A stretch of DNA of 5,499 nt, taken from assembly GCA_045403145.1 (NCBI GenBank), contig JAXIPA010000103.1, positions 1-5,499 of the forward strand, given 5' to 3'. Shown here piece by piece: positions 1 to 5,192 of this stretch (within the stretch, counting starts at the first letter, position 1; every line of letters begins with the position of its first letter). A model generated the notes under the pieces. The model was given only the letters and a program-made list of their open reading frames with translations. It did not search any database and had not been told where the DNA came from. The position numbers and the translations under genes are program-made. The DNA comes from JAJYKN01 sp045403145 (GTDB lineage Bacteria > Nitrospirota > UBA9217).

Positions 1-1
1 A

Positions 2-688
2 GGAGATGCGCGAGCCGCCACCGAGGCTTATCTCGAAATGGTATCGGCCAGCGAAAAAGTCAACCGCGCAGCGCTGCTGGTGGACATAAAGGCAGTTATC
101 TATGAAATCCACAGGAGCGACCTGGCCGAAGTTTCGGTCGGGGCTGCGTTCGATTCGCTGCTGCGCGCCGGAAGCCGGCACGGAGTACACAATCCCGGCG
201 AGTTTTTCCTCCTGACGCGTGCTTTCGTCATCCTGGAATCGATGATACGCCAGCTCGACCCGCACCATAATTACATGGAATCGTTTCGCGAAGAGATCTC
301 ACGCCTGACCGCGAAGCATTTCTCAGCGGAGCGGATTAAGGAAAAGACGACCAAACTTGCGCGCGACTTGGAGCGCCTGATAAGTGACGCGCCGAGCGAC
401 ACCCGGCGCCTCCTCCGGCGTGTCGCCGAAGGCAATATGGGCCGTGTGCAGCTGCCCGCGGTGGAGGCCCTGGGCGGCGGCATCAACCGCAACCTCAAAC
501 GGCTCACCGATGCTATCGCGGCCGCTGCGCTCTTGATCGGCGGCTCGATGCTCGTAAGCGCTCCGGCAGGCACCGGCTGGCATCATTATTTCGGCGAAGC
601 ATTGGTCGCCGCGGGAGTTGTCGCCACTGTTCTCGTCGGCATAGCTGCTTTACGCAGCGACCAGGGACGGGGCCGCGGCCGGCGCTGA
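2..688 (+). CDS. ABC1/AarF/UbiB-family atypical kinase, C-terminal part (5' end outside window)
   Basis: The frame is open to the left edge, so the ATG at 38 is probably internal; 228 residues are visible. The ATP-binding and catalytic motifs of the family lie upstream and cannot be checked. What is visible matches the family's C-terminal region: an 'R-HGVHNPGEFFLLTRAF-ILE' segment (about residues 59-79) followed by 'R-LDP-HNYME' (about 83-93), the usual helix before the LDP motif. Two hydrophobic helices close the protein (about 169-187 and 198-217), followed by a short Arg/Gly-rich tail; paired C-terminal membrane helices are typical of UbiB-like members. In known members the protein binds ATP and supports ubiquinone or other prenyl-lipid biosynthesis at the membrane; the role here is inferred from family only. 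The DNA is much more GC-rich than the genes to the right, and no functional link to them is evident. Family call is firm; orthology to ubiB is not. Confidence 0.85.
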   Translation, partial: GDARAATEAYLEMVSASEKVNRAALLVDIKAVIYEIHRSDLAEVSVGAAFDSLLRAGSRHGVHNPGEFFLLTRAFVILESMIRQLDPHHNYMESFREEISRLTAKHFSAERIKEKTTKLARDLERLISDAPSDTRRLLRRVAEGNMGRVQLPAVEALGGGINRNLKRLTDAIAAAALLIGGSMLVSAPAGTGWHHYFGEALVAAGVVATVLVGIAALRSDQGRGRGRR

Positions 689-691
689 CCT

Positions 692-790
692 TATCGGGTC
701 CTGGTGCATGGGCAACATAATTTGCCGATAATCCTTCTCGCCTTTGAGGACATTCCCGAGCGTAAGGAGATAGAAAATGGTCTCAAATAA
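692..790 (+). pseudogene. Remnant of a PAS module C-terminus (5' truncated, ends at an in-frame TAA)
   Basis: Reading from 728, the sequence encodes IILLAFEDI followed by PERKEIENGLK and a TAA stop at 788-790. This closely matches the end of the PAS modules in the following gene (IILLAIEDISERKEIEAGL and IILLAIEDITVRREIENGLK). At DNA level 18 bases ending in aaggagatagaa (758-775) are identical to a stretch inside the second module copy near 1905-1920. Upstream of 728 the same frame stays open back to the TGA at 686-688 and reads 'YRVLVHGQHNLP', which may be decayed PAS sequence, but the homology boundary is unclear. No start codon with a good ribosome site was seen, so I treat it as a fragment left by deletion or recombination, not as a gene. 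Its reading frame overlaps the first four codons of the kinase in a different frame. Confidence 0.7.
764..769 (+). promoter_or_regulatory. Ribosome binding site AAGGAG for the four-PAS kinase
   Basis: AAGGAG sits seven bases before the ATG at 777, which is close to ideal and fixes that start. The same bases are the Lys-Glu codons of the 'ERKEIE' linker in the PAS remnant, so the translation signal derives from former coding sequence. The internal copy near 1909-1914 is followed by no ATG at that distance. Confidence 0.8.
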
Positions 791-3110
791 AACAACAATA
801 TTTCCAGAGGAATTTTCAGAGAGCATCGTCGATACCGTGCGTGAACCCCTGATCGTTCTGGACGAAGATTTAAGGGTAGTCACCGTCAGCCGCTCCTTCT
901 ACGATTTTTTTAAGGTAAAATCTGAAGATACCGTGGGACGGCTTATTTACGACCTTGGAAATAAACAGTGGGACATCCCCAAGCTTCGGGAACTGCTGGA
1001 AACCATACTCCCCCAAAAGGCAACCTTTGATGACTATGAGGTTGTTCACGATTTTGAAACTATTGGCAGACGCACCATGCTTTTAAATGCCCGGAGGATT
1101 CCCCGTCCACCGGAAAAGCCAAAAATAATCCTCCTGGCTATCGAAGATATCACCAGGCGCAAGAGAAGGGACGACTCTAATTATACGTTAGCGGCAATCG
1201 TTAATACTTCTGTTGACGGCATTATTGGAAAAAATTTGCAGGGATATATAATTAGTTGGAATAAAGCGGCGGAAAGAATATACGGTTATACGGAAAAAGA
1301 GGTGATCGGCAATAATATTTCCTTGTTAGCTCCTCCCGGTTACGAGGAGGAGATGCGTAGCCAAGTTGAAAAGTTGCAAGCCGGAGAATTACTTGAAAAT
1401 TACGAAACAAAACGTATCCGAAAAGACGGTGTCGTAATTGATGTCTCTTTGACCCTTTCGGCAATCAGGGACGAGTCCGGAGTTATTTACGGCGTGTCGG
1501 CCATTATGCACGACATAACCGAGCAAAAAAAGGCAAGGCAGCTGTTGATTGTCAGCGAATACTCCGACAGCATCATCAACACCGTGCGTGAACCGCTCAT
1601 TGTTCTGGACCAGGATCTAAGAGTCGTCACTGTCAGCCGCTCCTTCTATGACGTCTTTAAGGTAAAGCCTGAAGAGACTGTTGGGCAGCTTATTTATGAC
1701 CTGGGTAATAAACAGTGGGATATCCCCAAACTGCGGGAACTGCTGGAAACCATCCTTCCCCAAAAGGCAACCTTTGACAACTATGAGGTTGAACACAATT
1801 TTGCCAATATCGGCAGACGCATCATGCTTTTGAATGCCCGGCAAATTGAACGAAGGATGGGCAAGGAACGGATCATTCTCCTGGCCATAGAGGATATCAG
1901 CGAGCGTAAGGAGATAGAAGCCGGTTTGGAAAAGACCCGAAAAGAACTGGAAGCAACTAAATTAGCCGAAGATGCAGCCCGCGAATACGCCGAGAGCATC
2001 ATCAACACCGTGCGGGAACCCCTAATTTCTCTGGACCAGGATTTACGGGTAGTCACCGCCAGCCGTTCCTTCTATGAAGTCTTCAAGGTAAAGCCTGAAG
2101 AGACGGTGGGGCAGCTTATCTATGACCTGGGCAATAAACAGTGGAATATCCCCAAGCTGCGGGAACTGTTGGAAACCATCCTTCCCCAGAAGGCAACCTT
2201 TGATAACTATGAGGTAGAACACGATTTTTCCACCATTGGCAGGCGCATCATGCTTTTAAATGCCCGGCAAATTAAAAGAGTGTTGGGAAAGGAACGGATC
2301 ATCCTCCTGGCCATCGAGGACATCACTGTGCGAAGGGAGATAGAAAACGGATTGAAAACGGCCCATGAAGAGTTAAAGGAGCTGGCCGCCGAGTTAAAGC
2401 GTACCGCTCAGGTAAAATCCGAATTCCTGGCCAACATGTCCCATGAGCTCAGGACCCCGCTTAACTCCATTAACGGTTTCTCCGAGGTGTTGTCCGACGA
2501 GACGTTCGGACCGTTGAATGCAAAGCAGAAGAGATACGTGAATAATGTTTTAACGAGCGGAAAGCATCTTCTCGCATTGATAAATCAGATACTTGATATG
2601 GCAAAACTTGAAGCCGGAAAGATGAAGCTGGCATTGTCGAATCTGCCCATGAAAAGCCTGTTAAATGAGCTTTCATTGCTGGTGGCCGATATGGTCACGA
2701 AAAAGAGGCTTCACATGGCGCTCGAAATAGCCGACGATCTGCCGGATATTGAGGCCGATGATCTCAAGGTAAAAGAGATAATTTACAACCTGCTTTCGAA
2801 TGCGGTTAAATATACCCCCGAGGACGGTGAAATCGGCATGCGGGCCAGGAAAGCCGGTCCGGAGATAGAAATTGTGGTCTGGGACACGGGGATCGGCATC
2901 GCGCCTGAAAACATGGAAAAAATATTCGAGGGGTTTTTCCGTGTCGATACCCCCTATTCCCGGGTAACAGAGGGGACGGGACTCGGTTTGCCGCTCTCCA
3001 AAAAACTGGTTGAATTGCACGGCGGAAAGCTTTCCGTAGAATCAGCGGGGCTGAATAAAGGCACCTCTATCCGGTTTACGCTGCCTGTTCTATCCGGGAG
3101 GGAGGCGTGA
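777..3110 (+). CDS. Soluble four-PAS sensor histidine kinase
   Basis: A 777-residue cytoplasmic sensor kinase; no signal peptide or membrane helix is seen. Order of domains: PAS module A (about 15-129), canonical PAS/PAC (about 135-252), PAS module B (264-378), a charged probably coiled-coil linker (about 376-405), PAS module C (406-520), second coiled-coil linker (about 520-548), HisKA, HATPase_c. The H-box is MSHELRTP with His556 as the expected phosphorylation site. The N-box has Asn671 and Asn675, the G1 box is DTGIG (703-707), the F-box region is IFEGFFR (716-722) and the G2 box is GTGLGL (733-738), so the kinase core looks intact. Modules A, B and C share the 'ESI-TVREPLI-LD-DLRVVT-SRSFY' start and the 'LGNKQWDIPKLRELLE' centre found in PAS domains of many multi-sensor kinases and CheB/CheR fusions. 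Ligands cannot be predicted from sequence; no haem or flavin motif was identified. The stop lies one base before the next start, so it is probably translated together with the receiver downstream. Confidence 0.95.
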   Translation: MVSNKTTIFPEEFSESIVDTVREPLIVLDEDLRVVTVSRSFYDFFKVKSEDTVGRLIYDLGNKQWDIPKLRELLETILPQKATFDDYEVVHDFETIGRRTMLLNARRIPRPPEKPKIILLAIEDITRRKRRDDSNYTLAAIVNTSVDGIIGKNLQGYIISWNKAAERIYGYTEKEVIGNNISLLAPPGYEEEMRSQVEKLQAGELLENYETKRIRKDGVVIDVSLTLSAIRDESGVIYGVSAIMHDITEQKKARQLLIVSEYSDSIINTVREPLIVLDQDLRVVTVSRSFYDVFKVKPEETVGQLIYDLGNKQWDIPKLRELLETILPQKATFDNYEVEHNFANIGRRIMLLNARQIERRMGKERIILLAIEDISERKEIEAGLEKTRKELEATKLAEDAAREYAESIINTVREPLISLDQDLRVVTASRSFYEVFKVKPEETVGQLIYDLGNKQWNIPKLRELLETILPQKATFDNYEVEHDFSTIGRRIMLLNARQIKRVLGKERIILLAIEDITVRREIENGLKTAHEELKELAAELKRTAQVKSEFLANMSHELRTPLNSINGFSEVLSDETFGPLNAKQKRYVNNVLTSGKHLLALINQILDMAKLEAGKMKLALSNLPMKSLLNELSLLVADMVTKKRLHMALEIADDLPDIEADDLKVKEIIYNLLSNAVKYTPEDGEIGMRARKAGPEIEIVVWDTGIGIAPENMEKIFEGFFRVDTPYSRVTEGTGLGLPLSKKLVELHGGKLSVESAGLNKGTSIRFTLPVLSGREA
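819..1163 (+). repeat. PAS module copy A (coding repeat)
   Basis: First copy of the PAS type used throughout this cluster, residues 15-129 of the kinase. It differs from B and C at several places, for example 'DFFKVKSEDTVGRL' where B reads 'DVFKVKPEETVGQL', and 'RIPRPPEKPK' before the final IILLAIEDI strand. It is the most diverged of the three copies in this gene. Confidence 0.85.
1180..1535 (+). other. Canonical PAS/PAC segment of lower GC between copies A and B
   Basis: Residues about 135-252 form a standard PAS domain: 'AIVNTSVDGII' start, 'ISWNKAAERIYGYTEKEVIG' core, 'RKDGVVIDVSLTLSAIRD' and 'IMHDITEQKKA' end. It is unrelated in detail to the flanking modules. Parts of it are clearly AT-rich (about a third GC by hand count over 1201-1320) against about half for neighbouring module DNA, which fits a separate origin. 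Confidence 0.75.
1566..1910 (+). repeat. PAS module copy B (coding repeat)
   Basis: Second copy, residues 264-378. It is nearly identical in protein to copy C; differences include D/E after 'SRSFY', D/N in 'QWDIP' and N/D in 'EHNF'. Many stretches are also identical in DNA, such as the run through 'aaggtaaagcctgaagagac'. Copies B and C start 426 bp (142 codons) apart. Confidence 0.9.
1992..2336 (+). repeat. PAS module copy C (coding repeat, next to HisKA)
   Basis: Third copy, residues 406-520, joined to the HisKA domain by a charged helical linker. The residue context 'DAAREYAESIINTVREPL' just before it resembles 'DEARDYAEAIVETVREPL' in the hybrid kinase at 3520, so this copy and the PAS of the hybrid kinase share their upstream linker as well as the domain. 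Confidence 0.9.
3101..3105 (+). promoter_or_regulatory. Ribosome binding site GGAGG for the single-domain receiver
   Basis: GGAGG lies six bases before the ATG at 3112 and inside the last codons of the kinase gene, with the kinase stop (3108-3110) between them. This arrangement favours coupled translation of kinase and receiver. Confidence 0.75.
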
Positions 3111-3111
3111 A

Positions 3112-3477
3112 ATGAAAAAGAAAGCATTAGTTATCGACGACAATGGAAACAATCTTGAGCTGGAAAAAGACCTTTTGGAGGTCGCCGGCTTCGAAGTATT
3201 GGAAGCGATAGATGCTTCCAGCGGAATTGCCATTGCCATAAAGGAAAAACCGGATATTATCATTATGGATGTGCGGCTTCCTGATATGCGCGGCACAGAA
3301 GCCGCCAGGAGATTGCGTCAAAACAAAGAAACATGCGAAACTCCGATCATTTTTGTGACTGCTTCTGTAATGGCTGAAGGCAAAGAAGAGATAAACACCA
3401 TACCGAACAGCGGATTCATAGGCAAGCCGATCAATACGCGCACCTTTGCGGATAAAATCAGTGAATTTATCAGGTGA
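3112..3477 (+). CDS. Single-domain response regulator (DivK/CheY-like receiver)
   Basis: A 121-residue protein that is one receiver domain and nothing else. The acidic pair is Asp9-Asp10, the phospho-acceptor is Asp53 in 'IIIMDVRLPDMRG', the switch Thr is Thr83 in 'IIFVTAS' and the conserved Lys is Lys105 in 'FIGKPI', so all signature residues are present. Such proteins pass phosphoryl groups or act by binding partners; with no output domain this one probably serves as a relay or an allosteric partner of the kinases beside it. The start at 3112 is one base after the kinase stop and has a good ribosome site, making the kinase at 777 its likely cognate donor. The segment between Thr83 and Lys105 is intact in length, though the 'INTIPNSGFIG' stretch is less typical of the family. 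Confidence 0.93.
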   Translation: MKKKALVIDDNGNNLELEKDLLEVAGFEVLEAIDASSGIAIAIKEKPDIIIMDVRLPDMRGTEAARRLRQNKETCETPIIFVTASVMAEGKEEINTIPNSGFIGKPINTRTFADKISEFIR

Positions 3478-3505
3478 GTTTTTTCCTCTGTTGGAAAGTC
3501 AATTC

Positions 3506-3511
3506 AAAGGA
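3506..3511 (+). promoter_or_regulatory. Probable ribosome binding site AAAGGA for the hybrid kinase
   Basis: AAAGGA is eight bases before the ATG at 3520. It supports that start, which also begins the conserved 'KPVILVVDDQ' receiver strand at the expected distance. The 42-bp gap after the previous stop shows no convincing terminator or promoter, so the gene is probably in the same operon. Confidence 0.6.
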
Positions 3512-3519
3512 TATGGATT

Positions 3520-3823
3520 ATGAAAGACAAACCAGTAATATTAGTTGTCGATGACCAGCCCCAAAACATTGAACTTCTCGAAGCACATCTTGTTCCGCAG
3601 GGGTACGAAGTCGTCAAAGCGGCAAGCGGTGAAGAAGCGCTGGAAAAACTTTCCAATAATCAAATCGATCTGGTTCTGCTGGACGTAATGATGTCCAAGA
3701 TGTCCGGCATCGAAGTGCTGGAGAAAATACGCGCTGATAAAAAGACACGGCTTATCCCGGTAGTTATGGTCACGGTGCTTAAGGAGACCGAAGACAGGGT
3801 AAAAGCCCTTGAGGCAGGATGCG
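3520..3823 (+). repeat. Receiver duplication, copy 1
   Basis: This stretch aligns without gaps to 5196-5499, offset 1676 bp. By hand I count 31 differences in 304 bases (about 90% identity) and 11 residue differences in 101. The identity is uneven: 63 bases from 3753 to 3815 are identical to 5429-5491, while codons 25-33 differ at many positions. Confidence 0.9.
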
Positions 3824-5013
3824 ATGACTTTATCTCCAAGCCTTTTGATAAACATGAGCTTTTAGTCAGGGTAAAGTCGCTTCTAAAAATAAAGTCTCTG
3901 CATGACGAAGTCGATGAAGCCCGCGATTACGCAGAAGCGATCGTCGAGACCGTGAGGGAACCTCTCATCGTGCTGAGCAAAGACCTGCATGTGATCACCG
4001 CGAACCATGCGTATTATAGAATTTTCGAAGCAACACCCGATGCAATAGAAAACGTATATTTCTACGACCTGCAAAACGGCCGTTGGAATATCCCTGAGCT
4101 CCGGGATCTGCTTGAGGATATCCTCGAGAAAAGCACGACGTTCAACGACTTCGAAGTCGATTACGAAGCGCCCGACGTCAGCCGCAGGGTTCTGCTTCTG
4201 AATGCGCGAAGGATCGACCGGGAAGAGACTGAATTGATCCTCCTTGCCCTCGAAGACATCACCGATCGACGGTTGGCGGAGGAGAATATCAAAAAGTTGA
4301 ATACGGACCTACAGCACAACCTGGATGAACTTGCCTCCGCGAACAAGGAACTGGAAGCCTTCAGCTATTCCGTGTCTCACGACCTGCGTAATCCTCTGAA
4401 CAGGATATTAGGGTTCTCCGACATCTTGCTCGAAGATTATTCGGACAAACTCGACGACAAAGGGAAAAATCATCTTAACCGGGTCATAAAGAACGCGGCC
4501 AGGATGAACCGGATTATGGATGACCTGCTTCACCTTTCGCGGATATCACGGCATGGCGTGCAAAGACAGGACGTCGACCTGAGCAAACTCGCTGCGTCGG
4601 TTGTGGCGGAACTTCGTGAGGCGCAGCCGGACCGCAGTGCCACCGTTGATATTCAAGAAGGCATTGCGGCGTTTGCCGATGCCAAGTTGATCGGGGTTGC
4701 GCTCTCGAATCTTCTCGGCAATGCATGGAAGTTCACCTCAAAAAAAGACAATGCCCGAATCCAATTTGGAACGTTCAAGCAGGAAGGGAAGATCGTCTAT
4801 TACGTGAAGGACAACGGGGCCGGCTTCGATCAAAGCTTCTCCGAAAAGCTGTTTTTACCTTTCCATCGCCTGCACTCGGAAGAGGAGTTCGAAGGAACAG
4901 GCATCGGCCTCGCTACGGTGCAGCGCATTATCCACCGCCACGACGGGCAGGTCTGGGCTGAGGGTGAACCGGGCAAGGGAGCAACGTTTTACTTTACGTT
5001 ACAGTCAACGTAG
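3520..5013 (+). CDS. Receiver-PAS-histidine kinase hybrid
   Basis: A 497-residue soluble protein with a receiver at the N-terminus, so phosphorylation probably regulates the kinase that follows. Receiver (about 5-122): Asp11-Asp12, acceptor Asp55, Thr85, Lys107. PAS (about 139-250) is of the same type as modules A-C but more diverged ('LQNGRWNIPELRDLLED'). A charged helical linker (about 250-280) leads to HisKA with the H-box SVSHDLRNPL, His287; the 'ELEAFSYSVSHDLRNPL' form and 'LLHLSRISR' helix are those of phytochrome-like kinases, unlike the MSHELRTP form of the kinase at 777. HATPase_c has Asn397 and Asn401, DNGAG (431-435), 'LFLPFHRLH' (444-452) and GTGIGL (459-464), all intact. The usual Pro four residues after the acceptor Asp is Ser59 ('DVMMSKMSG'). 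It lies 42 bp after the free receiver and likely shares its transcript. Confidence 0.95.
   Translation: MKDKPVILVVDDQPQNIELLEAHLVPQGYEVVKAASGEEALEKLSNNQIDLVLLDVMMSKMSGIEVLEKIRADKKTRLIPVVMVTVLKETEDRVKALEAGCDDFISKPFDKHELLVRVKSLLKIKSLHDEVDEARDYAEAIVETVREPLIVLSKDLHVITANHAYYRIFEATPDAIENVYFYDLQNGRWNIPELRDLLEDILEKSTTFNDFEVDYEAPDVSRRVLLLNARRIDREETELILLALEDITDRRLAEENIKKLNTDLQHNLDELASANKELEAFSYSVSHDLRNPLNRILGFSDILLEDYSDKLDDKGKNHLNRVIKNAARMNRIMDDLLHLSRISRHGVQRQDVDLSKLAASVVAELREAQPDRSATVDIQEGIAAFADAKLIGVALSNLLGNAWKFTSKKDNARIQFGTFKQEGKIVYYVKDNGAGFDQSFSEKLFLPFHRLHSEEEFEGTGIGLATVQRIIHRHDGQVWAEGEPGKGATFYFTLQST
3934..4269 (+). repeat. PAS module copy D (in hybrid kinase)
   Basis: Residues 139-250 of the hybrid kinase. 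It keeps the module landmarks 'TVREPLIVL', 'W-IPELRDLLE', 'LLLNARRI' and 'LILLALEDIT' but differs from A-C at many positions and little DNA identity remains, so it is an older relative than B and C are of each other. Confidence 0.85.
4995..5012 (+). other. Small inverted repeat over the hybrid kinase stop codon
   Basis: TACGTT and AACGTA form perfect six-base arms around a six-base loop, overlapping the TAG at 5011-5013. No T-tract follows, so it is not a convincing terminator; it may be chance or a weak RNA hairpin. Confidence 0.3.
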
Positions 5014-5024
5014 TTTCAGATTAG

Positions 5025-5053
5025 TTGCTTACGGTATACATACCTGGTTTAAA
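5025..5053 (+). promoter_or_regulatory. Possible weak sigma70-type promoter with palindromic spacer
   Basis: TTGCTT (3 of 6 to the -35 consensus) and TTTAAA (4 of 6 to the -10) are 17 bp apart. The spacer contains GGTAT-AC-ATACC, a perfect five-base inverted repeat that could be an operator. The elements match weakly and chance is possible. Confidence 0.25.
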
Positions 5054-5103
5054 GTTTAACGGTTACGCCGATCTCATGTTGAATTTTGAACATCTCCGGG
5101 ACG

Positions 5104-5121
5104 TAGTCAGAAATGTGACTA
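5104..5121 (+). other. Inverted repeat TAGTCA-N6-TGACTA
   Basis: Perfect six-base arms (5104-5109 and 5116-5121) separated by GAAATG. No T-tract follows. It could be an operator for a dimeric regulator or a small hairpin in the leader of the next gene; it lies about 70 bases before that start. Confidence 0.4.
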
Positions 5122-5192
5122 ACTGCCGTTTATAAAATGGATGTATCAGGCGAATTGATTTATCAGTTAAATGAAAAATTCAAGAGAGATAA

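Larger units (their letters stand above)
5014..5192. other. Non-coding gap between the two receiver-bearing genes
   Basis: This 179-bp stretch has no supported gene. It holds a possible weak promoter (TTGCTT at 5025-5030, 17-bp spacer, TTTAAA at 5048-5053), a short palindrome GGTATACATACC at 5033-5044 inside that spacer, and a hairpin at 5104-5121. It is clearly longer than the gaps of 1 and 42 bp upstream, so the next gene may have its own promoter. Confidence 0.5.

Noticed and set aside
671..680. GGCCGCGGCC palindrome near the end of the AarF/UbiB gene
   Set aside because: It sits in GC-rich codons for the Arg/Gly tail, has no T-tract, and such palindromes are expected in DNA this GC-rich.
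710..725. Sigma54-like GG...GC element before the kinase
   Set aside because: The GG at 711-712 and GC at 724-725 are separated by 11 bases where the sigma54 consensus needs 10, and the flanking bases match poorly.
2673..3020. Open frame of about 115 codons on the reverse strand
   Set aside because: It lies entirely opposite the intact HATPase domain of the kinase, has no recognisable domain, and is explained by codon structure of the + strand gene.
3482..3497. Inverted repeat TTTCC-N6-GGAAA between the free receiver and the hybrid kinase
   Set aside because: Arms are only five bases and AT-rich with no T-tract after them, so it does not support a terminator and the genes are still likely co-transcribed.
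4725..4961. Second + strand open frame inside the hybrid kinase
   Set aside because: It overlaps the conserved kinase ATP-binding region in another frame, is rich in Arg and Pro without family features, and has no good ribosome site.
5076..5135. Possible 19-codon peptide in the gap before the last gene
   Set aside because: It has no clear ribosome site and no recognisable content; open frames this short are expected by chance.
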